Shown here: positions 1-10,144 of the stretch, piece after piece
Position numbering within the stretch: position 1 is the stretch's first letter
Layout of the letters: every line of letters starts with the position of its first letter
Source: Zygotorulaspora mrakii
Taxonomy: Eukaryota; Ascomycota; Saccharomycetes; Saccharomycetales; Saccharomycetaceae
Assembly: GCF_013402915.1 (NCBI RefSeq)
Contig: NC_050719.1
Span: forward strand, 992,001-1,056,000
Length of the DNA stretch: 64,000 bases
Reading direction: 5' to 3'
Translations under genes and position numbers: made by a program
The notes under the pieces: generated by a model
What the model was told of the DNA's origin: nothing
Database searches by the model: none
Seen by the model: only the letters and a program-made list of their open reading frames with translations

Positions 1-708
1 TTCATCCTTGGTCTTATCTAAACCATAAGCAATAGCGGCAGCAGTTGGCTCATTGACAATTCTTAAAACGTTTAAGCCTGCAATGGTACCGGCATCCTTT
101 GTAGCCTGTCTTTGAGCATCATTGAAATATGCTGGGACCGTAACGACCGCATGAGTGACCTTCTTACCTAGATAATCCTCAGCGATTTGTTTCATCTTAC
201 CTAAAATCATACCAGAAACTTCTTCTGGGGTGAAAACCTTCTTTTCACCTTTAACCTCAACCTCAACTGCTGGTTTACCATTCTTGTTGATAACCTTGAA
301 AGGCAGATGCTCCATGTCTTTTTGAACTGATCTGTCATCAAATTTTAACCCAATAAGTCTCTTGATGTCGAAAATCGTATTTGTTGGATTAGCAGCAACC
401 TGATTCTTTGCTGCATCACCAATTAGTCTCTCCTCATCAGTAAATGCTACATAAGAGGGTGTAATTCTATTACCTTGCTCATTGGCCAAAATTTCGGTTT
501 TACCGTTCTTCATCACTGCTACACAAGAGTACGTAGTACCCAAGTCAATACCAATAACAGTGCCGTACTGTTCAGCTTCTTCTGCTCTGGCTAGAGCTCT
601 GGAGCCATGACCAGAGTTTTGGAATGGCAACACTACCACAAACAATGCATAGAAGATCACCGCCAATGGAACCAGCCATCTGCTGCTATTACTCGATCCA
701 AATGCCAT
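1..708 (-). CDS. KAR2: Kar2/BiP, ER-lumenal Hsp70 chaperone (N-terminal part, cut by window edge)
   Basis: This is the first 236 codons of the ER Hsp70 that folds imported proteins, helps pull them through Sec61 and restrains the Ire1 stress sensor. The ATG is at complement 706-708. Residues 11-28 form a hydrophobic signal segment preceded by an Arg, as in a cleaved ER signal. The Hsp70 phosphate-1 loop [11 protein letters not shown] begins near residue 55, and the frame is open to the window edge, where [14 protein letters not shown] is readable. The substrate-binding domain and HDEL tail lie outside the window. TAD2 diverges from it across 333 bp, the S. cerevisiae YJL034W/YJL035C arrangement. 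The ER signal separates it from cytosolic and mitochondrial Hsp70s. Confidence 0.97.
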   Translation of the reverse strand, partial: MAFGSSNSSRWLVPLAVIFYALFVVVLPFQNSGHGSRALARAEEAEQYGTVIGIDLGTTYSCVAVMKNGKTEILANEQGNRITPSYVAFTDEERLIGDAAKNQVAANPTNTIFDIKRLIGLKFDDRSVQKDMEHLPFKVINKNGKPAVEVEVKGEKKVFTPEEVSGMILGKMKQIAEDYLGKKVTHAVVTVPAYFNDAQRQATKDAGTIAGLNVLRIVNEPTAAAIAYGLDKTKDE

Positions 709-1041
709 CTTGATATTCTGATCGATTCCTACGAATTTTTTCTTAGAATATTCCTAACCAACTAATAAGTAGTTGCCTGACAACTAAGACGAACTAACGA
801 GGCATAAATCTTTTATTTTATATGTAATCATCCATTGACGTGTCATATTCTCATGACACGTTGGCACTTCCAGAAACTTCGAGGAACAAACAGCGCATAG
901 AAAAGAATTGTGTCCGGGTAAAAATAAAAAGACGATAATCGTTAATGCGTTTTTCAACGATGAATGAGATATAGATGATGAGGGCATTCGAGTAACAGTA
1001 GAAACCGATGGGATAGGCTTGACAGTGGCGTCGGAGTAGTG
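709..1041. promoter_or_regulatory. KAR2/TAD2 divergent promoter
   Basis: This non-coding region serves both KAR2 (leftward) and TAD2 (rightward). It holds a perfect 9-bp inverted repeat, ACGTGTCAT and ATGACACGT, with a 6-bp spacer at 838-861. It also holds a partial heat-shock element (GAAacTTC followed by a shifted GGAA) at 873-886. Both are expected kinds of site for a KAR2 promoter, which in S. cerevisiae responds to Hac1 and Hsf1. The assignment is by motif and context only. Confidence 0.6.
838..861. promoter_or_regulatory. Inverted repeat, candidate unfolded-protein-response element for KAR2
   Basis: ACGTGTCAT, 6 bp, then ATGACACGT: perfect 9-bp arms, each with an ACGTG/CACGT core like the UPRE-2 class of Hac1 sites. 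It lies about 130-155 bp upstream of the KAR2 ATG. The palindrome is directly visible; Hac1 binding is inferred. Confidence 0.45.
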
Positions 1042-1782
1042 ATGGTAGGGCACTGCGATTGGATGGGGCTGGCAGTGCGGTTGGCACGATATGCATTGGA
1101 TCAGGGAGAGACACCGGTGGCATGCGTGTTCGTGTACGAACCGATGGGAGAGGTAATAGCGTATGGGACGAATGACACCAATGGATCACTTACGGGTATA
1201 GCGCACGCGGAGTTTATGGCAATAAATCATCTGCAGTCGGCGGTCGGCACCGGTGCAGAAATGTTGCGGTTGGCTCGAAGTATTACCGTTTATGTGACAG
1301 TGGAACCGTGTATTATGTGTGCATCCGCACTGCGACAGTTGGGAATCGGGAAAGTTGTCTTTGGATGCGCCAATGAAAGATTTGGTGGTAATGGGACAGT
1401 TCTTCACTGCAATAAGGACGCTAGTGCTGGTCTAAATGGCACGTATAGGAGCGTTCCTGGAATTATGCGGCGGGAAGCAATAATGCTGCTGAGATATTTT
1501 TACGTCAGATCAAATGAACGGTCTCCTAAACCGAGAAACAAAAGCGAGCGGCACCTTGACAAGACAAGTTTTCCCTTGTTGAACTGGGGCAGGTACCTAG
1601 AAGAATCAGAATTTGTCGAAGAATTTGGTGAGGAGCAGACGAATCATTATGCAAATCATACGGACGTGGCTGAAAAGATCAATTGGTCACTTGTTGATGA
1701 GGGATGTGATGATATCATCAATGAATTGGAGAGGCGTTGCAGTAGATTCGTTGAACATAGAAATAAAAGAGTAAAACAATGA
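1042..1782 (+). CDS. TAD2: Tad2, catalytic subunit of tRNA A34-to-I34 adenosine deaminase
   Basis: The Tad2/Tad3 heterodimer converts the wobble adenosine of anticodons such as that of tRNA-Ser(AGA) to inosine; Tad2 supplies the active site. The 246-residue protein is close to the roughly 250 residues of yeast Tad2. It has the cytidine-deaminase zinc signature: H55-A-E57 (zinc His, proton-shuttling Glu) and P89-C90-I-M-C93. The conserved stretches VRLARYALD and FGGNGTVL also match. An upstream GTG at 1039 extends the frame, but the ATG at 1042 is the first usable start. The 3' end nearly meets that of SNX4 (39 bp apart). Confidence 0.95.
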   Translation: MVGHCDWMGLAVRLARYALDQGETPVACVFVYEPMGEVIAYGTNDTNGSLTGIAHAEFMAINHLQSAVGTGAEMLRLARSITVYVTVEPCIMCASALRQLGIGKVVFGCANERFGGNGTVLHCNKDASAGLNGTYRSVPGIMRREAIMLLRYFYVRSNERSPKPRNKSERHLDKTSFPLLNWGRYLEESEFVEEFGEEQTNHYANHTDVAEKINWSLVDEGCDDIINELERRCSRFVEHRNKRVKQ

Positions 1783-1821
1783 ACAACTGATAGTGTAGTA
1801 GTTGATATTATTAGCGAAGGC

Positions 1822-3084
1822 TCATAGATTTTCATCCACTTTGACCCAGGTTTCCAATAGTTTTTCATAGAACTCAATATGGTGGTCAGCCAAACTTCCC
1901 AATGAAGTTTTTAATTCTTTGGTCTTCAGCTCTTCGAAAAGGGAAACCTCTTTTAGTGTTTCCTGTTCGAATGCATCAGCTATTTTCTTGGAACTTTCCA
2001 ATTCGCCAGTTAAACAATTGATTTTGGTTTCCAGCTTATCGATCTTTTCACGACGGGCCGATTCTTGATTTATACCAGCTAGTTCTTCTAGCTTGTTTGT
2101 GAAAAAGTTACTGCCGCCGTAGCCTGAAATCAAATTATTCTTTTCGTTTACTGATTTCGTTAAATATTCACTCAGCTCCTCGTAGTCGATTTGTTTTTGT
2201 TCCTTCAATTTGATCAACTGGTTCATGCTATCAATATAGTGTTCTAAATCCTTTAGATCAACGATATATTCATAATCCAAGTACTTGCTCAAATCACGAA
2301 TACCGAAAGACAGTTGTGTGATTCCTTCATTGAAATTTTTCAAATTTTGACTAAGCATTTCATTTTCACCGGTACATAATTCCTGTAAATCCTGAATATT
2401 TGAACCGAATTTTGAGTAGTCCTCTGAAATTGCATCATATTTTTTGACAACTCTGTGGAAAATCTTATCAATTTTGGCGACATTGTGGTCTAATTTGTCA
2501 CTTTTCTCCTTGATTTCAACAAATTCATCACTTTGTTTGTGTACGGTTTTGAATGCATTCATAAAGACATCCGTAACTTCATCCTTATTATTTTGTTGTA
2601 AATGTCCAGCTAAACTTTTCCTGTATGCATCCCAATCTGGACTAACCAAAAACATCATTAAACTATTTGAAACAGCAAGTATGGGATGATTCGCAACTCT
2701 TCTCAAAAAATTCTGCAAACTGTGACACCTTTTTTGTGTAAAACTTTGGCTGAATCTGTCACCAGCAATATACTGGAACACTTTTTTGTCAGGTAGTGGA
2801 GGTATTATACACGTAGGATGGTCGTTTGATAAGATATTGTGCAGTAGTAGCAAATCACTATATCTCCGATGAACAACGATAATTCCACCAGCATCGTCAT
2901 GATACTTTTGATATGCAGGATTATCAGTTTTGGTCGAAATTTGGTAACTGACATACGAAGATGTTGTACTTTGGTCTCCTGAACGTTTCTGTGGATCTGA
3001 AACGAGTATTTCCAACTTGTGCTCTGGTTTTTTACTACGGTCGTGATTTGGCACTAAGTTGCCTTTTGGATCCGTTCTACCCAT
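1822..3084 (-). CDS. SNX4: Snx4/Atg24 sorting nexin (PX-BAR)
   Basis: This sorting nexin, with Atg20/Snx41, retrieves cargo such as the v-SNARE Snc1 from endosomes to the Golgi and supports selective autophagy. The 420 residues compare with 423 in S. cerevisiae. The PX domain spans about residues 23-146, with the phosphoinositide-binding RRYSD (73-77), the proline-rich PPLPDK (95-100) and R110 in GDRFS. The rest is long, charged helix fitting a BAR domain. The start ATG at 3082-3084 is clean. It completes the KAR2-TAD2-SNX4 trio; its 5' neighbour BRE2 belongs to a different S. cerevisiae region. Confidence 0.95.
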   Translation of the reverse strand: MGRTDPKGNLVPNHDRSKKPEHKLEILVSDPQKRSGDQSTTSSYVSYQISTKTDNPAYQKYHDDAGGIIVVHRRYSDLLLLHNILSNDHPTCIIPPLPDKKVFQYIAGDRFSQSFTQKRCHSLQNFLRRVANHPILAVSNSLMMFLVSPDWDAYRKSLAGHLQQNNKDEVTDVFMNAFKTVHKQSDEFVEIKEKSDKLDHNVAKIDKIFHRVVKKYDAISEDYSKFGSNIQDLQELCTGENEMLSQNLKNFNEGITQLSFGIRDLSKYLDYEYIVDLKDLEHYIDSMNQLIKLKEQKQIDYEELSEYLTKSVNEKNNLISGYGGSNFFTNKLEELAGINQESARREKIDKLETKINCLTGELESSKKIADAFEQETLKEVSLFEELKTKELKTSLGSLADHHIEFYEKLLETWVKVDENL

Positions 3085-3292
3085 ACTTTTCTGATTTAAA
3101 CTTGCCTAGATTGAAGTCAATGCAATAACACTATCCGTAGAACACCCGGAAGTGCTTCGTTGACTGCTATTTCACCATCAATTGAACCACTTGTTGACCT
3201 TCGACCTTTTTTCCCTTTGCGCATCCCTTTATATAGTAATCAGCGTATAGAGTGATGATAATACCATATCCATATCATGAGATAATTATTAT

Positions 3293-4735
3293 TTAAATCT
3301 TATTTACAAGCGGTTTTTCTAGCTGAACCAGCGATTCTTCTTCAATTTCATCTATTATATCCCACACAATATCTTCTGCTATCTGTTCGTCATAAAGTGT
3401 GTCTAGGAGTGTGGCTTTTTCTGACTCGTCAAAGTATTTCAAATTTGATCTATCCGTAATAATTCTAGCAGTTCCTCCATTAAAGCAGCTTATCGTTGGA
3501 TAATAGCCAAGCTTGTTATTGTTGACATACTTATTTCTGAGAATGGTTCCTTGTCGTTGATTTGAAGTGGTGGGAGAATTTGAATCCACACTTGAATTGG
3601 CACCATTTTTCCAGCAGTCAAGATAGAATTTCTCTTTGTACTGTAATTCACTGAAGGGAGGCAGAAATGGTTTTAGTCCTTCGAATGCTTTACCCAACGG
3701 TTCTCCATTTAGCGTAATGGCTAGAGAAGATCCTTCTAACTTATAGTAGTCATGTCGCTCTCTTTTATCTGATGAGTAATACTCCGGTTTTGTGGTTTTA
3801 ACGTAATCAGTGGCTTCGAAAATCAATTGGTTTTTGTATCGAATCGCAATATGATCCCGAATGATGTTGTTATGATCGATATCGTGCAGCAATGCTTTTT
3901 GAAACTCCTTGTTTGCAGCATTTTTTTTCATTTTTTTCCTCAAATGTACGTGATCTTCGTGTGTCGCAAAAGAAAGGTCTTGTGCCGTTGCATCTTGAAC
4001 ATTGTTTAGAGCATCTATCCTTCGCTGGGTAAACTCCTTTGCCTGTTCTATTTGCACCTTTAACGGCGGCAAATTCAGTAAGAACCCTAATCGATCACCA
4101 TGCTTTAAAGTTCTCGCTTTGAGAACCTGATTGATCTTTCCCCCATGTATACTTTCCAGGGAATGATCCCTAATACCGTAACCGTAAGAGTTGAATCCCA
4201 CTGGCGCTTCTAGAGATGCTTCTCTTCTTGAGATACCCATTCTGAGATGCGGCATCACATTCGTCATATCTTTCTTCCGCTGTAGAGTCGTATCGCTGTC
4301 GATCAAATAGTCGTCAGAAAGGCCACCTTGCAAAACTTCCACTTCCCAGTAGTGTTTTCCCTCTTTTATACACACATCGCACCGCGAACTCCTCCAGCCT
4401 AAATTTTCCTTGACACTCACCAAATCATTGCGCCGCTCTGCAACTGAAATCCCATCAGAACGATCCATCAGGCTCATTCCAGGTTTGTCGAATGCATATT
4501 CAGTGCAGCAATAACCCAGTTCTGTGAACGACGGATTGGCCGCACAGGGTATGTAAATGAAATTCCTTCTATTTAGTGGCACTTCTTCCAGTTTTTTAAA
4601 CTTTAAAACGTCACCATGTCCTGCATTCACTTCGTGAGTGTCCTGCATAGATGGCCATCGCGGTCTCGTTCCAGAATGACCACTATTGTTATTAACGATA
4701 TCATCCTTTTGGTAAGGAATGACACCGATTTTCAT
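3293..4735 (-). CDS. BRE2: Bre2, Ash2-like SPRY subunit of COMPASS (Set1) H3K4 methyltransferase
   Basis: Bre2 pairs with Sdc1 in the COMPASS complex that methylates histone H3 Lys4 in the nucleus. The 480-residue protein starts MKIGVIPYQ, like S. cerevisiae Bre2. It carries a split SPRY domain (KEGKHYWEVEVLQGG; RMGISRREASLEAPVGFNSYGYG; later YYSSDKRERHDYY) and the conserved tail ILRNKYVNNNKLGYYPTISC with EQIAEDIVWDIIDE, which fits the Sdc1-binding helix. The frame extends 8 codons upstream only from a TTG, so the ATG at 4733-4735 is used. It is divergent from PPR1, as YLR015W/YLR014C. Confidence 0.95.
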   Translation of the reverse strand: MKIGVIPYQKDDIVNNNSGHSGTRPRWPSMQDTHEVNAGHGDVLKFKKLEEVPLNRRNFIYIPCAANPSFTELGYCCTEYAFDKPGMSLMDRSDGISVAERRNDLVSVKENLGWRSSRCDVCIKEGKHYWEVEVLQGGLSDDYLIDSDTTLQRKKDMTNVMPHLRMGISRREASLEAPVGFNSYGYGIRDHSLESIHGGKINQVLKARTLKHGDRLGFLLNLPPLKVQIEQAKEFTQRRIDALNNVQDATAQDLSFATHEDHVHLRKKMKKNAANKEFQKALLHDIDHNNIIRDHIAIRYKNQLIFEATDYVKTTKPEYYSSDKRERHDYYKLEGSSLAITLNGEPLGKAFEGLKPFLPPFSELQYKEKFYLDCWKNGANSSVDSNSPTTSNQRQGTILRNKYVNNNKLGYYPTISCFNGGTARIITDRSNLKYFDESEKATLLDTLYDEQIAEDIVWDIIDEIEEESLVQLEKPLVNKI

Positions 4736-5065
4736 ATCAACAGAGAAGTTCCCTCGCAACCCTTTCTGGTTGCTTCTTTTGCCTATTATTGATCAGCTTG
4801 TCAGGATCGTTTTTTATGATTGAGGTTTTGATAATCTGCAAGGCATTCAATTTGATGATCAAATGAAAATTCGGAGATTTCCGAAACTTGAACTTTGAAA
4901 AGTTAATAGATAGTATGAGATTTTTTTTATTAAATAAGAATTGTTTACGGCTGTTTTCCTATTCTTTTGAGAGCTGAAAACATCTTCCATTAGATACCTG
5001 CCAGGCATCTTTGCCCCATTATACCAGTCTGTAGCGGTGATTTTGAAGAGGGTTGCGAATTCGTT
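4736..5065. promoter_or_regulatory. BRE2/PPR1 divergent intergenic region
   Basis: 330 bp without a gene, containing A/T tracts around 4921-4935. No specific factor site stands out. Confidence 0.4.
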
Positions 5066-7834
5066 ATGAAAAGGGAAGCAATTCATGATGACATGCACTC
5101 TGAAGATGAATCAGGGACTAGTACGAGTACTGCTAGCGACAGTCGAAAAAGGAGACCAATTTTGGCTATGGCGGGAATAACAAAATCAATTTCAGCTTGT
5201 AAACGCTGTCGATTGAAAAAGATTAAGTGTGATCAAGAGTTCCCAAGTTGTCGAAAATGTGCGAAGGCGGGAGTACCGTGTGTTTCACTAGACCCTGCTA
5301 CTGGCAGGGACGTTCCAAGATCGTATGTCATGTTTTTAGAAGATAGACTGAGTGCCATGATGAGCAAACTGAAAGATTGCGGTGTGGACCCGACAACTGT
5401 ACAGGGAAATATCCCGGCAACAAGTGAAGATGTGCCTTGTAATCTGGAACTGTATGAGGAAAAGATGAGAGGTGAGCATCAAGTGCCGTATGACAACGTA
5501 TTGGCCGGTTTTCTGATAAACAAAGGGACTTCCATGCAAAGAGGTGTTAGTAACCCTGGAAGTGCACAATTACATGGCGAAAAAGAGGCCGAGCTTAAAG
5601 ATGCTAAAGGTGAATCTGTTCAACACTCGTCACCTGCGGCTCGCTTCTCTACGGACTCCATAACGAGATCGATAGAATTAGATGAATCAAGTAAGAACGT
5701 TGCAGCCATTGGCTCAATGAAAAACAATGCCTCAAATTCTTATTTAGGAGATTCTTCAGGTATTTCATTTGCCAAATTGGTGTTTACCGCAGTAAATTTC
5801 AGACCAGATTTTATCAATGAGGAATCTGACGAGGAAATAGGTAAAAGGGAAGAGAAATATGAACAGTATGCTGATACTGAATCGACGACAGATTTTGAAC
5901 CTTTATGGTTACCACCACCTGAAACCGCAGATCTATTAATTTCACAGTATTTTGTCGACAGCAATTCGCAACTGCCAATTTTGCACAGAGAGGTTTTTTT
6001 AAAGAAATATTATGAACCGATTTATGGACCTTGGAACTCTGACCTTTCTCTAGCGTCAGATAACACAGAGATAAATTCTTCGTTTCAACTCCCCAAAAGT
6101 GATGACGGCATGGAAGAGCGCTCCAGTAATACAAGGAGCAAAGCATTGGAAGAGCAACCATGGTATTTTATACTTTCAAAATTGAGCGAGGATGAGCTAA
6201 AGGAATTTAAGCTACCTAATAAATTCAAGATTCCATACTTTTTCCTAAATATGGTTTTCACTATTGGTCACTCTGTACAAGTACTGAAATCAGACATTCA
6301 ATTTTTGGTTTCATTGAAGAGAAGAGCAGTCCAGTTCTCAAATTCACTTTATGGTTCTCCTGATCGAATGGAAGCATTGGCGGGTACATTGTTGCTGGCA
6401 ACATATTCTTTGATGAGACCAAATATTCCGGGGGTTTGGTATACCATGGGATCTGCTCTGAGATTAACCATTGACCTAGGCCTCCATGCTGAGAAACTGA
6501 ATAGAAATTATGATCCATTTACGAGAGAACTTCGAAGGAGACTATTCTGGTGTGTTTATTCTTTGGACAGACAAATATGCTCTTATTTTGGAAGGCCTTT
6601 TGGAATTCCTGAAGAAAACATCAGCGCATCGTACCCAAGTCTTCTTGATGACGCGTTGATAACAACATTTAATGATAATATTAATGATTACTCCAAAGTT
6701 CAAACTTCTATGGCAACTTCTAAAGTAATTGCTTTGGCAATGTTTAAAGTTAGAAGAATTCAGGCCAATATTGTAACAGTTTTATATGCGTATCATGGTG
6801 AAGTGCCTAGAAAGTATGCAAATCTACATGTTTGGAGAGAAGCAATGGATCAGGCACTAGACAATTGGTATCACAAAGAAATTCCGAAAACATACAAAAA
6901 GATGAACTGTAAATTCAATACAGAGTACTTTAAGCTGAACTATTATAATACCAAGACGATGCTGTATGGATTATCACCCAAAAGCTTGTCACTGAGCGAT
7001 AAAGCTTTCGAAGTAGTTTACGAAAATACAAAAGGCACTATCGATTCATATTTCACCTTGTGCCACAAGAAAAAACTAAATTATACCTGGGTCACTGTCC
7101 ATAATCTATTTATGGCAGGTATGACTTATTTATATGTTATTTACTACTCGGATAGAGGTGTTACTGATGGTAGACTAATGGCAGAGGATTATACTGCAAG
7201 ATTACTATTTGTTCTGAGAGAACTGATTGGTACGTGTGAAGCAGCAAAGAATTGTTTTATATTTTACAAAGTTCTATCGGCAGCAGTTCTTAAATTAAAA
7301 TTCACCATGCAACATGACGATCCTAAGGACCAGGAAGAAAATAACAAGAATACCCAAACACACAATGACACACCGGCACCTGTAAGTGTGACTGGGAATG
7401 TAATAGCAATGTCTACAAATAACTCACCAACCGACAGTTTACGGGCGACAATGATGGAGGATCCTTTTGAAATACTCAGGGCAAAAAGAGAATTGCAGCA
7501 GATTGGCGATGTCCCACTGGATGAATTTTTCGACGAACTAGAAAAAAACACAGCAATGTCAGATCCGGAATCTAGTAAAAGTCACTTCTCAAATATGACT
7601 TCCCCAGAGAGAGTAATACACTCTGGGGTAGGTTCGACGACGGCAATGTCCAACAATGAGAACAGACACTCTAGAAAATCTTTTCCAGCAAAAGATGGAC
7701 AAAAGGTAATGGACATTTTATCACAAATAACAACAGAATCTATTTGGGATGAGTTTTTCGGAAAGTCCGGCATGCTCAATGGAAATGAGCTACCGGAAAA
7801 TTTCAATTTCAACAATAACGGTAATTTCTCTTAG
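5066..7834 (+). CDS. PPR1: Ppr1-type Zn2Cys6 transcription activator of pyrimidine biosynthesis
   Basis: Ppr1 activates URA genes when dihydroorotate/orotate accumulates, binding paired CGG half-sites. The 922-residue protein (904 in S. cerevisiae) has the Zn2Cys6 cluster C45-x2-C48-x6-C55-x6-C62-x2-C65-x6-C72. A linker rich in Ppr1-specific matches follows (VSLDPATGRDVPRSYVMFLEDRL, then GVDPTTVQGNIPATS). The fungal-specific middle homology region is recognisable around residues 300-600 (GVWYTMGSALRLTIDLGLH, RRRLFWCVYSLDRQICSYFGRP). The acidic, Asn-rich C-terminus fits an activation domain. Synteny with BRE2 agrees. URA target sites cannot be tested here because no URA gene is present. Confidence 0.95.
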   Translation: MKREAIHDDMHSEDESGTSTSTASDSRKRRPILAMAGITKSISACKRCRLKKIKCDQEFPSCRKCAKAGVPCVSLDPATGRDVPRSYVMFLEDRLSAMMSKLKDCGVDPTTVQGNIPATSEDVPCNLELYEEKMRGEHQVPYDNVLAGFLINKGTSMQRGVSNPGSAQLHGEKEAELKDAKGESVQHSSPAARFSTDSITRSIELDESSKNVAAIGSMKNNASNSYLGDSSGISFAKLVFTAVNFRPDFINEESDEEIGKREEKYEQYADTESTTDFEPLWLPPPETADLLISQYFVDSNSQLPILHREVFLKKYYEPIYGPWNSDLSLASDNTEINSSFQLPKSDDGMEERSSNTRSKALEEQPWYFILSKLSEDELKEFKLPNKFKIPYFFLNMVFTIGHSVQVLKSDIQFLVSLKRRAVQFSNSLYGSPDRMEALAGTLLLATYSLMRPNIPGVWYTMGSALRLTIDLGLHAEKLNRNYDPFTRELRRRLFWCVYSLDRQICSYFGRPFGIPEENISASYPSLLDDALITTFNDNINDYSKVQTSMATSKVIALAMFKVRRIQANIVTVLYAYHGEVPRKYANLHVWREAMDQALDNWYHKEIPKTYKKMNCKFNTEYFKLNYYNTKTMLYGLSPKSLSLSDKAFEVVYENTKGTIDSYFTLCHKKKLNYTWVTVHNLFMAGMTYLYVIYYSDRGVTDGRLMAEDYTARLLFVLRELIGTCEAAKNCFIFYKVLSAAVLKLKFTMQHDDPKDQEENNKNTQTHNDTPAPVSVTGNVIAMSTNNSPTDSLRATMMEDPFEILRAKRELQQIGDVPLDEFFDELEKNTAMSDPESSKSHFSNMTSPERVIHSGVGSTTAMSNNENRHSRKSFPAKDGQKVMDILSQITTESIWDEFFGKSGMLNGNELPENFNFNNNGNFS

Positions 7835-8823
7835 CAGAATTCATCTTTTTTCGGATATTTATTGTAAATATACTATATTGACCGATAAAGTTACCTGGCG
7901 TATACACCATTGTTGAGATAGATTTCGATATCAAATCATACGCAAGAGACAGTCTCCAATTATTCAAATAGAGATTGACTTCGTGTTTCAGGTAAGACAC
8001 ACTGTGAAAAATGGAGAGAGACAGAGACGGAGAATTTTCAATGGCGCAGTGCAAGAAATGAATCAGAGGAAGCTTAACAAAATACGGATGTATATTTCAA
8101 CAGCAAACCCTGACGTGTTGAAATATAGATTGATATTATGATAGAAACAAGATGTATCAAAAAACGACCGTAGAGACTATGAAAATGAATTTTTGCAATG
8201 GCACTGGGAAAGCTTCATCTTCGGTTCTCTCAGGTCGTCTTTTTAGCAGGTGTTGTTTATATCATAGCATCAATCAGTATTTCAATAATCAATTTAAATC
8301 TCAACAGTCAATTATTTGGAACGAAGGGTTTCTTCGGCGTTGTCGATAGTAACTTGGTTTGACATTGATAATGATGTTCAATTATAGAGATATATAATTC
8401 CTTGATTTTCTATATCATGAATTGAGAGAAAACTAAATGAACTTGGATTAACATCTTGAAATTACGTTAGTATTTATACCTAACATTTTGCACCTATTGA
8501 ACCATAAGAGAGGACGACGAGTGAAGAATTTTCATCGTCATCACACCATTTCTAGCCCCATAGAATCCACAGTACAACTGCTATTTCGTGTTCATTCCAT
8601 AGACTCCTTCGTAGTCAGATTCGTGAATCGTAAACGTCCTGCAATAGATTATCATCCGATATCTTTCCAGTATCAATTGATATTCTGTTAGGGCTTCATC
8701 TGGCTTCGTTTATTTTGTTTTACAAACCAATTGTCTTGTTTCTGATGCTTATAAGTCACCTCTTTCATATATCTGCATGCATTATTTATTTTTGGTTACG
8801 CTGGACATAATAATGATTTTTAA
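7835..8823. other. Gene-poor stretch between PPR1 and tRNA-Ser
   Basis: 989 bp with only short frames of fewer than 85 codons and no recognisable protein motif. I looked for Ty LTR ends (TGTTG...CAACA) beside the tRNA gene and saw none. It contains the PPR1 3' region; otherwise I see nothing. Confidence 0.5.
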
Positions 8824-8905
8824 GGCAACTTGGCCGAGTGGTTAAGGCGAAAGATTAGAAATCTTTTGGGCTCTGCCCGCGCAGGTTCGAGTCCTGCAGT
8901 TGTCG
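8824..8905 (+). tRNA. tRNA-Ser(AGA)
   Basis: An 82-nt serine tRNA gene. The acceptor arms GGCAACT and AGTTGTC pair perfectly, with discriminator G at 8905. Box A TGGCCGAGTGG is at 8831-8841, the anticodon AGA at 8857-8859 in the loop TTAGAAA closed by AAAGA/TCTTT, a long class-II variable arm (GGGCTCTGCCCGC) follows, and Box B GGTTCGAGTCC is at 8884-8894. There is no intron. A34 would be edited to inosine by the Tad2/Tad3 enzyme, whose TAD2 subunit is also in this window. Confidence 0.98.
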
Positions 8906-8916
8906 TTTTCTTTTTT
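8906..8916 (+). terminator. RNA polymerase III terminator of tRNA-Ser
   Basis: T runs TTTT and TTTTTT, separated by one C, immediately after the tRNA 3' end. Confidence 0.85.
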
Positions 8917-10144
8917 AATTTTTAAATCTTTTTAAGTGGATAAGCACCTAAACAACGACTATGAACTCCAATGGTGAGCGCTCACCACAATTCAGCAGCT
9001 AAGCAGAGCCTCAATCCAGCTTAGCACGGCGTAAATCTTTGATGGAGCTGCTGTGCCCGATAAGAAGAAGGGTGGCCAAAAAGCGTACTGAAAAAAATAA
9101 CAGCAGGCTATGACGAGATATATCCTTGCTAAGGTGAAGATCTTTGATGTCTCAATAGTGGAAAACAAGCCAAAAACTTGACGATTTTTTTATCCTACTA
9201 TAGATGCAGACTTTCCTTTTTTAAAGTGTATTACAAAGGAAGCAGAACACGATCCATTCAAGTTGACAGAATTTGGCACTATTTGGCTTCATGCATATAT
9301 GTCATCGTCTTACTTGAGAAATTTGGTGCTTTCTTGGCAACGCCCGGACATCATCTCTAAGCAGTGCACGCTCCAAACCCACAATAAGTTAAGGTCTTTG
9401 TAAATTAAAGTCTACAATATTGAAGTAATTGAGACGAAGTGTCTCACGAGACTCATATCAGAATTTCAAGATTGCGAGCGCCAATTACTGAAATATCGAA
9501 AAACCTCCATATGTGCATTTTTTTTGTTGACTATTTTTTGTAGTATTGGGCTTTTACCAACATGCCACTTTCGAAAATATATTATAAGCAGCAAAACGTA
9601 CAAAACAAAAAATACTTAGAGTGAATTAATAATTTTTAAATATTCTGCTAGCAGTTACGGACCTCCAACTGCAATTGCAAATTACTTACAAATATTAAGA
9701 ATTGATCCTGGGCGCTTTCGCACCGTAACTAAGTTGAGAACTGCTTTGGCGACAGAATTGAAAACATCTTTCCCTTGCCTATAAAGCCTGTACAGTCCTG
9801 CCATTTACATTCTTGCTGTGGGAGCGACTGGACGCGACTACATTAACATTTATTTATCTCCTTTCAGATGGTTGTAATTGAGGGTGGTGCATTTTCAGCT
9901 CTCTTTAGTATTGAGGAGCTATTTTCCTTTACCAACAAGTCAAGCAGGTTATTGTCACATAACGTCAGATGGTATACAGATGTTTATGGTTTATTCGAAA
10001 TAAACTCCTAGAGAAATAGTTGAAAGTTATACCTGCATTTGCAACTTCCTTACTAGTCTGTTTTATAATGAGATAATTCAATTCATTAAAAAAAGCTAAA
10101 AAAACGTTTTCTAGATAAAAAAATAGACATGAAAGGACATCTCT
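8917..10144. other. Gene-poor stretch between tRNA-Ser and the THI5-family gene
   Basis: About 1.2 kb without a convincing coding frame; the longest ATG-less frames are about 60 codons. S. cerevisiae has GAT3, YLR012C and LOT6 between PPR1 and TEN1; none is recognisable here. Relics too decayed to see by eye cannot be excluded. Confidence 0.5.

Noticed and set aside
8152..8691. Two short plus-strand frames (65 and 67 codons) downstream of PPR1
   Set aside because: No motif, biased toward chance composition, no sign of a gene relic.
8700..9000. Ty LTR remnant beside the tRNA gene
   Set aside because: No TGTTG...CAACA ends, no primer-binding site and no target duplication seen.
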